In this document: positions 56,345 through 64,000 of the stretch, one piece after another
Numbering within the stretch: the first letter of the stretch is position 1
Layout of the letters: every line of letters begins with the position of its first letter
From: Lactococcus formosensis
Lineage (GTDB): Bacteria; Bacillota; Bacilli; Lactobacillales; Streptococcaceae
Direction: 5' to 3'
DNA length: 64,000 nt
Assembly: GCF_018403745.1 (NCBI RefSeq)
Contig: NZ_BOVP01000001.1
Span: 124,001-188,000, forward strand
Program-made: the position numbers and the translations under genes
Notes under the pieces: generated by a model
Database searches by the model: none
What the model was told of the DNA's origin: nothing
Seen by the model: only the letters and a program-made list of their open reading frames with translations

Positions 56345-58318
56345 TTATTTTTTCTCCACGATATTGTAGTACACGCGGCTTGTTCCTTTGTAGATTAACC
56401 AATAAACAAAGGCTAAAGCAGCAATGGTTCCTAAGCTGACCCATAGAATTAATTGGCTATCCATGATTCCGAATATTTCAATAAGCTTACTGATCATGAT
56501 GTAAGCAAAGCTGAAATGTACGATTGTCATAGCAATTGGTAATAAGAAAATCATGCTTACTTGTGACTTGATTGTCTTAGAGACTTGTTCTTTTGACAAA
56601 CCTACTTCTTGTAGGATCTTGAACGAACGTTTATCTTGTACACCTTCTGATAACTGTTTGTAATAGATAATTAGAGCAGCACCTAAGATAAAGCTAATAC
56701 CAAGAACTAAGCCAATAAAGACAAAGGCACCAATACCAGTTTTAACTTCTTTTAGCTCATCCGAGCGGAAACTAATCGTATGATCGCCATCATTATTTTG
56801 GAAGATTTTTGTTAATTTTTCTTGATCTTTTTCGGCAATATCAAAGTTAACTGTCACAGATGGTGTCGCTTGATAAGATTGGTCTCCATCATTGTTAGCT
56901 TTATTATAAGCATTAAGAGCTTGATGTAGGGCTTCATCATTTGGGAAGATAAGAAGGAGCGGTGTTGCTATATTCATCATAATAGGATAATTTTTCAAAT
57001 CCTGACTAGCCATGATGTCATTCACTTCATACTTAGTTCCAAACCAGTTAAATTCTTTTAGTTTTGGATAAGCGCCTAAGTAATCAACTATATTAATTTG
57101 ATTATCAGAAAGCTCCGCAACGTTTTCATTCAAGTTTTTCAATGTTTGTAACGTTGTCATTGAAAACTGAACGGCTGTTTTTTGGTCACCTGTTGGAGAA
57201 ATATTTAAAGTATTTTCTCCTGCTTTTTGACCATCACCCATTAAAAATTCAACACTTAAAGCTGTTGAAATATTTGATACATCTACGCCAGCTTGGTCCG
57301 CTTTTTCTTGTAAGTTTTGAGCCAGCTGATTGCCTGTTTGTGCTTGCGAATAAACTGTATATTGGCCCTCTTTTGGAAACGAACGTTCTACAGTTTGCGT
57401 TGTTCCAAAGAAAATACCAATTGTAACCACCAATGTCACTAAAGTCATTGACAAAAGAATGGTGATATTCGCTAAACCAACGGCATTTGCTTTCATACGG
57501 TAAAGCATTGAACTAATCGTGATAAAGTTTTGAGGCTTATAATAAGAATTACGTTTTTTACGCCATTTTAAATACCAAACAGTAAAGCTAATATAGAAAA
57601 AGTATGTTCCCAAAATTACAGAAAGGACTGCAAGGAAGAAAGTTGACAAAGCTTTAACTGGATTGTCAACATTTAGAGCTAGACCATAACCAACAACAAG
57701 TAAAACAATACCAATCAAGGCCATGAAAATATTTGACTTAGGTTCTTTCTCACCTTTAGATGCTTCTCTTAATAAGTCAAGACTTGATGACTTCCAAATG
57801 ATAAATGTACCAATAACAAGAAGAACGGCAAAGAAGAGTAAGAAAATTGCTGCCACCGTTAAAATAGAAGCTGGGGTAATTGCCAAGTTAAAATTACTTT
57901 CACCAATCATATTGATAAAAATGAGGAAAAGAAACTTAGAGAAAGCAATTCCAACGATTGTACCAATAATAACGGTCGCAATATAGCTCATCACAAGTTC
58001 AAAGAAAGAAACAAGAGCAATTTTCTTCTTACCCAGCCCTAAAATATCGTAAAGGCCGAATTCACGTGACCGTTGCAACTGTAGGAAACGATAACTATAA
58101 ATGAGAATTATCCCGCCAAAGATAGCCAAAATCCACATCGCAAAAGACATCATCTGCCCTACTGCTGCACCACCCTTCATTTTTTCCAAGGAAGGAGATT
58201 GCGCAATTGATGCAGTAACAAAGAGTAAAACAAACATCGTCACACTCGCCACAAGGAAAGGCGCAAATGATTTCAACCCTTTTTTCAGATTTTGGACTGC
58301 CAGTTTAAAACTAAGCAT
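56345..58318 (-). CDS. BceB-type ABC transporter permease
   Basis: 657-residue permease with ten expected membrane segments, FtsX-like domains at both ends and a large extracellular domain (about 310-525) between segments 7 and 8, the hallmark of Bce transporters that recognise bacitracin, nisin and related peptides at lipid II. It overlaps the ATPase gene by 8 bp. It pairs with the intramembrane kinase downstream to form a flux-sensing system. Confidence 0.9.
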   Translation of the reverse strand: MLSFKLAVQNLKKGLKSFAPFLVASVTMFVLLFVTASIAQSPSLEKMKGGAAVGQMMSFAMWILAIFGGIILIYSYRFLQLQRSREFGLYDILGLGKKKIALVSFFELVMSYIATVIIGTIVGIAFSKFLFLIFINMIGESNFNLAITPASILTVAAIFLLFFAVLLVIGTFIIWKSSSLDLLREASKGEKEPKSNIFMALIGIVLLVVGYGLALNVDNPVKALSTFFLAVLSVILGTYFFYISFTVWYLKWRKKRNSYYKPQNFITISSMLYRMKANAVGLANITILLSMTLVTLVVTIGIFFGTTQTVERSFPKEGQYTVYSQAQTGNQLAQNLQEKADQAGVDVSNISTALSVEFLMGDGQKAGENTLNISPTGDQKTAVQFSMTTLQTLKNLNENVAELSDNQINIVDYLGAYPKLKEFNWFGTKYEVNDIMASQDLKNYPIMMNIATPLLLIFPNDEALHQALNAYNKANNDGDQSYQATPSVTVNFDIAEKDQEKLTKIFQNNDGDHTISFRSDELKEVKTGIGAFVFIGLVLGISFILGAALIIYYKQLSEGVQDKRSFKILQEVGLSKEQVSKTIKSQVSMIFLLPIAMTIVHFSFAYIMISKLIEIFGIMDSQLILWVSLGTIAALAFVYWLIYKGTSRVYYNIVEKK

Positions 58319-59099
58319 TATTCGCTACCTCCGTTTCACTTGGATCTGATGAAGCACCCAAGAATGAAGTCATGGACAAAGTAATTTCTTTTGCAAACTC
58401 TGTTGATGATTTATCACCACGGTAAAGCTGATGATAGAGCATTCCGTCTTTAATGAAAAGAACACGTTTTGCGTGACTTGCAGCTAAGCTTGAGTGAGTA
58501 ACCATGATAATTGTTTGACCAGCATCATTGATATTTTCGAAAAGTTCGAGCAGACTCTCTGAGTTTTTATAGTCCAAAGCAGCTGTTGGCTCATCTGCCA
58601 AAACGAGATCTGGCTGAGAAATCAAAGCACGCGCCACAGCCACACGTTGTTTTTGTCCCCCAGATAATTCAAAAGGTTGTTTTTCTAAAAGGGTCTCGAT
58701 ATTTAACTTAGGCGCTAAGCTTTCCAGACGTGCTTTCATTTTTTTTACCGGTGCCTTAGAAAGTACCATCGGAAGATAAATATTATCCCTTACAGATAAT
58801 GTATCCAAGAGGTTGAAATCTTGGAAGACAAAGCCAAGATGCTCACGACGGAAAGCTGAGATATCTTTGTCTTTAATGGCTGTAATGTCACGGCCTGAAA
58901 GTAAAACTTGACCTGCTGTTGGTTTTTCCAAGGTTGATAAGATATTCAAGAGCGTTGTTTTACCTGAACCTGATTCACCCATAATAGCAATGTATTCACC
59001 TTCTTCAACAGAAAAATAAATATCAGCAAGAGCAGTTGTTTCTTCCTTTGAAAAGCGTGTTTTGAAAACTTTTTTGATATGTTTAACTTCTAATAGCAT
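58311..59099 (-). CDS. BceA-type ABC transporter ATPase
   Basis: 262 residues with Walker A GESGSGKTT (about 39-47), signature LSGGQKQR, Walker B LVLADEPTAALD and the H-loop. It belongs to the MacB/LolD-like group. A C-terminal tail of about 30 residues follows the core. Overlap with the permease gene shows stoichiometric expression. It lies 27 bp after the YxeA-family gene. Confidence 0.9.
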   Translation of the reverse strand: MLLEVKHIKKVFKTRFSKEETTALADIYFSVEEGEYIAIMGESGSGKTTLLNILSTLEKPTAGQVLLSGRDITAIKDKDISAFRREHLGFVFQDFNLLDTLSVRDNIYLPMVLSKAPVKKMKARLESLAPKLNIETLLEKQPFELSGGQKQRVAVARALISQPDLVLADEPTAALDYKNSESLLELFENINDAGQTIIMVTHSSLAASHAKRVLFIKDGMLYHQLYRGDKSSTEFAKEITLSMTSFLGASSDPSETEVANNA

Positions 59100-59126
59100 T
59101 TTTTCTCCCTTATAACATTTGAATGA

Positions 59127-59477
59127 TTAATTTAATTTATCTTTTGCTTTACTTGGCAAGTCATTTTTTTGAACTTCTTCCCAATTTGTTATGCCTTTTG
59201 TTTTATTGTCTGTCACTTTAAGATAAGCCTCTTTACGTAAGTTATGGGTTGCTGTGAATGAAACATCTTTAGCTTCACCATTTTTGTCATAAGAAGGGAG
59301 TTTGTATTCATAGGACACTGTACGATCACCTGAATCACTTTTCCCAACTTTTTTCGAGCCGTCTTGTGTGATTTTCACGTAACGTTCTGTTCCTCCGTAG
59401 CTTGATTTGTACCATCCATACCCCAGACCACCAATAACTACTGCAAGAGCAAGTAAGCCAAATAATACTTTTTTCAT
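59127..59477 (-). CDS. YxeA-family secreted/membrane-anchored protein (DUF1093)
   Basis: 116 residues: signal or anchor helix (about 4-22), then a small beta-rich OB-like extracellular domain (YVKITQDGSKKVGKS ... YEYKLPSYDKNG). YxeA proteins often accompany Bce-type transporters, as here and in the lactococcal ysaDCB cluster, but their role is not established. First gene of the module. Confidence 0.78.
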   Translation of the reverse strand: MKKVLFGLLALAVVIGGLGYGWYKSSYGGTERYVKITQDGSKKVGKSDSGDRTVSYEYKLPSYDKNGEAKDVSFTATHNLRKEAYLKVTDNKTKGITNWEEVQKNDLPSKAKDKLN

Positions 59478-59533
59478 ATTTTTACCTCTTTCCTACTAGG
59501 TTTTTTCTTAACCCTACACTTTTATTCTAACAA

Positions 59534-59565
59534 ATTATATTTTCTGCAAACTTACACTTTTGTAA
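59534..59565 (-). promoter_or_regulatory. probable promoter/operator of the Bce module
   Basis: TATAAT (59534-59539) on the minus strand, with the inverted repeat TTACA-CTTT-TGTAA (59552-59565) at the -35 position. It could be the BceR-type regulator site. Confidence 0.4.
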
Positions 59566-59567
59566 TA

Positions 59568-59605
59568 AAAAAAACTAGTCCTTATTTTTAGGACTAGTTT
59601 TTATT
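59568..59605 (-). terminator. aroC terminator
   Basis: AAAACTAGTCC and GGACTAGTTTTTTT form a strong hairpin on the minus strand after aroC, separating it from the Bce module. Confidence 0.85.
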
Positions 59606-59608
59606 TCA

Positions 59609-60778
59609 TCAGTAGTTTTTTATGCGTTCCTTATAATTTTGAAAAGCCTCATGTAACTCTCGAAAACTATCGCTTGAAAATTTATCACAGATTTCTTGTG
59701 CTAATATTGTAGCAACAACATTTTCCATTACTACTCCTGCCGCTGGCAGAGCGGTCGGATCAGAACGTTCGACATTCGCTTTATAAGGTTCATGCGTTTG
59801 AGTGTTGACAGACATGAGAGGCTTATATAGGGTCGGTATCGGTTTCATGACACCACGAATAATAAGATCCTCACCATTCGTCATGCCCCCTTCAAAGCCA
59901 CCAAGATTATTACTTTTTCGGCTATAGCCTGTTTGCTCTGACCAAAGGATTTCGTCCATGACCTTACTCCCTTGACGTCGACCTGCTTCAAAACCAAGAC
60001 CAAATTCTACACCCTTAAAGGCATTAATAGAAACAACAGCAGCTGCAATTTTCGCATCTAATTTACGATCAAAATGTACATAAGAACCTAGACCTGCTGG
60101 TACATTTGTGGCACGCACCTCTACAATTCCGCCTATCGTATCACCAGCTCTCTTTATTTCATCAATATAAGAACGGATTTCCTCAGCTCTCGAAGTATCG
60201 ACAATGGATAAATCATTTGCACCAGCTTTTGCTTTGATTTCGCTCACAGAGAGCTCTGGAAGTTGTGCGACGACATCTTTGCCTCCAAAGTTAACCACAT
60301 GATAAGCCAAATCGATATCAAGCTGTTTCAATAATATTTTAGCAACAGCGCCTACAGCTACCCGCATCGTAGTTTCACGTGCAGACGAGCGTTCTAGCGT
60401 ATTCCGTAAATCCTCAAATTCGTACTTCATACCTCCTACTAAGTCGGCATGACCCGGTCGAGGTTTTGTCAATTTTCTTTGTCTCTTCACTGAATCATCG
60501 ACTTCTTCTGAAGCCATAATTTCTGTCCAATGTGAAAAGTCACGATTGGTCACATTGAGTGTAAGCGGACTGCCCAAAGTTTTTCCATGACGTAGCCCAC
60601 TGGTAATTTCTACTTGATCAGACTCTATTTTCATGCGACCACCGCGTCCATATCCCCCTTGACGACGCTTCAACTCAATATTAATATCAGAAGCTTGAAG
60701 CGGAAGCCCCGCTGGCAAGCCTTCAATAATGGCAGTCAAACGTGGACCGTGTGATTCACCTGCTGTAAAAAAGCGCAT
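59609..60778 (-). CDS. aroC: chorismate synthase
   Basis: 389-residue FMN-dependent lyase making chorismate. Signatures [18 protein letters not shown] (about 7-24), [11 protein letters not shown] (about 46-56), [15 protein letters not shown] (about 128-142) and the C-terminal DPTALPAAG are intact. Adjacent to the DUF1054 gene with a 1-bp gap, in the aroE-aroB-...-aroC operon. Confidence 0.96.
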   Translation of the reverse strand: MRFFTAGESHGPRLTAIIEGLPAGLPLQASDINIELKRRQGGYGRGGRMKIESDQVEITSGLRHGKTLGSPLTLNVTNRDFSHWTEIMASEEVDDSVKRQRKLTKPRPGHADLVGGMKYEFEDLRNTLERSSARETTMRVAVGAVAKILLKQLDIDLAYHVVNFGGKDVVAQLPELSVSEIKAKAGANDLSIVDTSRAEEIRSYIDEIKRAGDTIGGIVEVRATNVPAGLGSYVHFDRKLDAKIAAAVVSINAFKGVEFGLGFEAGRRQGSKVMDEILWSEQTGYSRKSNNLGGFEGGMTNGEDLIIRGVMKPIPTLYKPLMSVNTQTHEPYKANVERSDPTALPAAGVVMENVVATILAQEICDKFSSDSFRELHEAFQNYKERIKNY

Positions 60779-60779
60779 C

Positions 60780-61370
60780 TTAAGCCTCCATTATTTTTTC
60801 ATAGATTGGTAGTAAGTCATCGATGGTTTCAAGCATTTCTTGTAATATTACATCGTCTTGCTGCCCATCAAAACGTTCAGCTTGCCAAACTCTACCAATC
60901 TCTAACTCTGATTTTTTTACATTTTTCAAACGGGTAACGAATTCTTCAAAATGATTATTTTCATAAAATTCAGGCTTGGTGTGATCTTTAGATAGAACAA
61001 AATCCTTGGGTAAAGCAATCTTCGAACTCATTTTTTGAGCATAGATTGCTTGTCTTTTGGGTTGATCGATGATCGAAAGGTAGATAAAGACATAATCTTT
61101 CCAGATACCTAATTGGAAATGGGGCTCCATTTTATAACCACGTTTTTGTGTTCCAATAGCTGACCATGTATTCTCAGGAGCATTGCTTGTCCGACGACGA
61201 TGCTGTGCAATGTGCAAGTAAAACTCCTGTTCTGGGAAAGATTGGTTCACTCTTTCTTTTAGCTGTTCTCCTATATCCATAAAAATAGGTTGAATTTCAG
61301 CACGCACTCCTTGCATACGCATTTCTAATCCTTCTATATCGAAGATTTCAAACGATTCTTTTCTAAACAT
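60780..61370 (-). CDS. DUF1054 (YktB-like) protein
   Basis: 196-residue soluble protein of the DUF1054 family ([23 protein letters not shown] ... [21 protein letters not shown] ... [13 protein letters not shown]). Function unknown. Tightly packed between the DMT transporter gene (6 bp) and aroC (1 bp). Confidence 0.85.
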   Translation of the reverse strand: MFRKESFEIFDIEGLEMRMQGVRAEIQPIFMDIGEQLKERVNQSFPEQEFYLHIAQHRRRTSNAPENTWSAIGTQKRGYKMEPHFQLGIWKDYVFIYLSIIDQPKRQAIYAQKMSSKIALPKDFVLSKDHTKPEFYENNHFEEFVTRLKNVKKSELEIGRVWQAERFDGQQDDVILQEMLETIDDLLPIYEKIMEA

Positions 61371-61376
61371 ATTTCC

Positions 61377-62303
61377 TCACAAAAATTTTATACAAATAAT
61401 CCCTAGCAACATTATAGCAACGCCAACAACTTGGATAAGACGTATCGGATACCGATCTGAGCGCCACCATCCAAATTGTTGCACCAACATTGAACCAACG
61501 ATTTGTCCAAGTAGTGCCATCATTATATTTAAGCCAGCCCCTATTTTTGGCACTGCTAAAACGGCGCCAAGAACAAAGAAGGCTCCCCAGATACCTCCCA
61601 ATATATTCCATTTTTTTATCTTACCTAATTCAACTTTTGTAATTAAGCGACGTTCAATCACTAAAGTCACGCAGACAATAGCAATCAGACCAATGAAGAA
61701 AGACATAAACGAGGCCTGAAATGGTCGATGAAGTAATGTCCCCAAATGTCCATTAATAGCTTGTTGAACCGCAGTAAATGCGCCAGATATTATCGCCCAA
61801 AGACGCCACAGTATCAAATTTGGCTCGGCGTCAACTTGTCTCGTTTTTTCACGTAGGCTGGGTAAGACAACAGCAACAAAGAGTCCAAGTATAGTGACAA
61901 TAATTCCCAATACACGAATAGGACTCATCGGTATTTGGACCGCATAAAACCAACCACAACTGTCAATTACAACTCCGGTCAAAATTTGTCCCAGAATGGG
62001 TAAGATAACAGTCTGCACAGCACCCAACCTTGGAAATAGAAAGACATTAGATGTGACATAGACAGGGCCCAGTAAACCACCAATCCATATCCAGGCCGGA
62101 TGAGACTGGACAAATTCAGCAGAGGGGAACAAATCACCGGTCAAAAGTAATGAGATTGTACCTAAGAAAACAACCCCAATAATTTGAGAAATTGTTGACG
62201 CCCAAAAAGGGGAATTAACATTTTTGCGAAGATCGGCATTAATCGGGTTTTGGTTTGCTAGTAAAAAACCCGCAAAAAGTGCTATTCCAAGATAGACAAA
62301 CAT
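61377..62303 (-). CDS. DMT-superfamily transporter, fused double DUF606 (YdcZ-like)
   Basis: 308-residue membrane protein with ten segments, apparently two DUF606 units in tandem (about 1-140 and 165-308; each with a GxLGxxYV or GxxGAFFVLGAV pattern and a P-x-xGA block). Single-unit homologues work as pairs; here they are fused. Substrate unknown. Its start abuts the DUF1697 gene stop. Confidence 0.83.
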   Translation of the reverse strand: MFVYLGIALFAGFLLANQNPINADLRKNVNSPFWASTISQIIGVVFLGTISLLLTGDLFPSAEFVQSHPAWIWIGGLLGPVYVTSNVFLFPRLGAVQTVILPILGQILTGVVIDSCGWFYAVQIPMSPIRVLGIIVTILGLFVAVVLPSLREKTRQVDAEPNLILWRLWAIISGAFTAVQQAINGHLGTLLHRPFQASFMSFFIGLIAIVCVTLVIERRLITKVELGKIKKWNILGGIWGAFFVLGAVLAVPKIGAGLNIMMALLGQIVGSMLVQQFGWWRSDRYPIRLIQVVGVAIMLLGIICIKFL

Positions 62304-62788
62304 TATAATTTTTTAATTATTCTCTCCATTGTATTGATATTACGGCTTGTAAAAAGATCCTTATAGGCTTTTTTTCCTAAAATTCTACCAAAAGCTGTTG
62401 TTAGAGTCGATTCCTTTGGTACCTTCCAATAAAAGCTATCCGCTCTAACGAGCCCCTCTTCTCCACCTGTTTTCACTGAATTAAACTCGCTTTGAGCAAT
62501 TTGCGCAAAAGCTTTTTCTGCAACAAAGACATAAAGATGATAATTTTCATCTGGTTGAAAAGGATTATTTTTAATAATTTCTCTTACTTGTTGCTCAGTT
62601 TTTATAAAACTTTGCACAGGCAAAAAAGATAAATCAGGCAAGGTTTCGCTACTAAAAATGACATTTCCTGTTGCTAAAACAGTGACAACGTCTGTAAAAC
62701 CAGCTGTTTCAAACTCTTTTTTTAAGTCTGCCATTTTGATTTTAATTCCACCCACATTTATTCCGCGAAGAAAGGCACAGTATCTCAT
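62303..62788 (-). CDS. DUF1697 protein
   Basis: 161-residue soluble protein of the DUF1697 family: [13 protein letters not shown] (about 2-14), [10 protein letters not shown] and the C-terminal [11 protein letters not shown]. Function unknown. It overlaps aroB by 4 bp (ATGA). Confidence 0.87.
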   Translation of the reverse strand: MRYCAFLRGINVGGIKIKMADLKKEFETAGFTDVVTVLATGNVIFSSETLPDLSFLPVQSFIKTEQQVREIIKNNPFQPDENYHLYVFVAEKAFAQIAQSEFNSVKTGGEEGLVRADSFYWKVPKESTLTTAFGRILGKKAYKDLFTSRNINTMERIIKKL

Positions 62789-63846
62789 TTCAAATACTCC
62801 TTCATTTCTTGAAGGCTTATCTCATGAATTTTGGCCTGTCCAATTTCGGGAACAAGTACGGTCTTAATCCTCTTGCCACGCGCTTTTTTATCATGGGTTA
62901 GAATTTCAAACAAGGCTGTCTCGTCCCATGGCTCATAAGTTTGGGGAAGTTGAAACTTTTGGAGTACTGCTTTGATTTGAGTGACTAGTCCTTTAGGCAT
63001 CAAGCCTTTACTTTCAGCCACTTTACTTATTTGGACCATTCCAATTGCTACAGCCTCTCCATGCATGACCTGCCCATAGCCAGCATAAGCTTCGACAGCA
63101 TGTCCAATTGTATGACCAAAATTCAAATAAAGGCGAGTCCCCTGATCAAACTGATCTTCCACAACAAGTTTACGTTTGACATCACAAGCCGCCCGAATAA
63201 AATACTCCGCTTCTTGTAGAAGTTCATCGGCGTCCTTGATTTCATTCAAACGGATCCAGAGCTGTTTATCGGCAATCAAGGCACACTTGACGATTTCACC
63301 AATGCCCTCACGGAAATCCCGTTTCTCTAGGGTTTTCAGTACCTCAGGATCGATTAGAACGCCATCTGGCTGGGCAAAAGTCCCAATCATATTTTTAGCA
63401 TAATGACTGTTCACTCCCGTTTTTCCACCGATAGAACTGTCGACTTGCGCCGTTAAACTTGTAGGTATTTGAAGGAAGTGAATACCTCTCATGTATGTGC
63501 TGGCAGCAAAAGCTGCTAAGTCGCCAACAACGCCTCCACCTAGAGCAATAATCCCATCGGAGCGCGTCAAACCTTCTTGAGCACAAAAATCCCATAGTCT
63601 CTCTACGGTAGATAAGTTTTTACTTGCCTCTCCTGCTGGAAAAGTAAAAGTAAAAACTTCAAATCCTACATTTCTTAACTGGGAAGCTACCTCTCGCCCA
63701 TAAAGAGAGTCAACGTTGTCATCGGTAACGAGCACAACTTTTTGTTGGTGCCAGAGTTGTGAAATCCATTGTCCCACTTGCGACAAGCTCCCCTTCTTGA
63801 TAATGATATCATAAGGGTGCTCTGGAAGATTAACATTTAACCTCAT
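62785..63846 (-). CDS. aroB: 3-dehydroquinate synthase
   Basis: 353-residue NAD- and metal-dependent enzyme, second step of the shikimate pathway. [19 protein letters not shown] (about 103-121), GGKTGVN and metal ligands in [12 protein letters not shown] (about 245-256) and HGEAVAIGM are present. Its ATG lies 17 bp inside the aroE end, so translation is coupled. Confidence 0.95.
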   Translation of the reverse strand: MRLNVNLPEHPYDIIIKKGSLSQVGQWISQLWHQQKVVLVTDDNVDSLYGREVASQLRNVGFEVFTFTFPAGEASKNLSTVERLWDFCAQEGLTRSDGIIALGGGVVGDLAAFAASTYMRGIHFLQIPTSLTAQVDSSIGGKTGVNSHYAKNMIGTFAQPDGVLIDPEVLKTLEKRDFREGIGEIVKCALIADKQLWIRLNEIKDADELLQEAEYFIRAACDVKRKLVVEDQFDQGTRLYLNFGHTIGHAVEAYAGYGQVMHGEAVAIGMVQISKVAESKGLMPKGLVTQIKAVLQKFQLPQTYEPWDETALFEILTHDKKARGKRIKTVLVPEIGQAKIHEISLQEMKEYLK

Positions 63847-64000
63847 CTTTTCCCTCCAATTCCTGACTTATCTGTTCAATAGGCATCTTCTTTCCTGTCC
63901 ACAACTCAAAAGAAGCTGCGGCTTGATGTATAAGCATGCCAACACCATTCATCGTTGTTATCCCCTGTTTTTTTGCCCATTTCATCAGCGGTGTTTCTCG
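63830..64000 (-). CDS. aroE: shikimate dehydrogenase, C-terminal fragment (gene continues beyond window)
   Basis: The last 56 residues are visible: [13 protein letters not shown] ... [24 protein letters not shown], the typical AroE C-terminal helix region with the conserved TPL and GxGMLxxQxAxxFExWTG. It ends overlapping aroB by 17 bp. Confidence 0.9.
   Translation of the reverse strand, partial: RETPLMKWAKKQGITTMNGVGMLIHQAAASFELWTGKKMPIEQISQELEGKDEVKC

Overview
The window is chromosomal DNA from a low-GC Gram-positive coccus, most likely a Lactococcus. The evidence is the maltose-phosphorylase/beta-phosphoglucomutase route, the ptnABCD-type mannose PTS with manO, a pst operon with two binding proteins and two ATPases, CiaRH, the coiA-pepF-methyltransferase-prsA order, T-box-controlled serS and alaS, a PurBox-type promoter and AT-rich promoters. 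Base composition looks less AT-rich than I would expect for L. lactis, so a garvieae- or raffinolactis-like relative is plausible. This was judged by eye; the species is not settled. I saw no insertion sequence, prophage, CRISPR array, rRNA or tRNA.

Layout. 1-3404 (-): end of dxs and the CiaRH two-component system. 3.5-14.9 kb: a maltose/maltodextrin locus, with malR, pgmB, mapA, an alpha-glucosidase and a neopullulanase-type enzyme on the minus strand, divergent from malEFG on the plus strand; both sides carry the same LacI-type operator. 14.9-20.5 kb: LytR-CpsA-Psr protein, msrA, a possible bacteriocin-immunity protein, a VanZ-RDD membrane fusion, an acetyltransferase, cmk, a LysM protein and a ferredoxin. 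20.7-24.2 kb: the glucose/mannose PTS operon manLMN and manO. 24.3-26.6 kb: YitT protein and T-box-serS. 26.6-32.9 kb: high-affinity phosphate uptake, with Pho-box-like repeats before both pstS genes. 32.9-40.9 kb: smpB, T-box-alaS, prsA, O-methyltransferase, pepF, coiA. 40.9-48.0 kb: DUF218 protein, purine permease, HAD phosphatase, Bax-inhibitor-like protein, GyrI-like protein, ung, rpsT, HD protein. 48.0-48.75 kb: a gene-poor, hairpin-rich stretch with candidate small RNAs and a candidate micro-peptide. 48.7-64.0 kb: a small unknown gene, recD2, a phosphatase, and a shikimate cluster (aroK, aroA, aroC, aroB, aroE) split by a BceRS/BceAB peptide-antibiotic sensing and detoxification module.

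How it works together. Maltose enters through MalEFG, powered by an ATPase encoded elsewhere. MapA splits it phosphorolytically, PgmB feeds the beta-glucose-1-phosphate into glycolysis, and the two GH13 enzymes trim longer dextrins. The mannose PTS takes up glucose; its promoter carries two CcpA-like boxes. The pst genes, CiaRH and BceRS are stress and nutrient responses.

Most notable: a mannose-PTS IID subunit with an enlarged outer loop built from two copies of a 26-residue unit; several genes whose extended -10 box sits so close to the start codon that the mRNA should be leaderless; the structured 48.0-48.75 kb region; and an 11-bp-periodic Pho box of four repeats.
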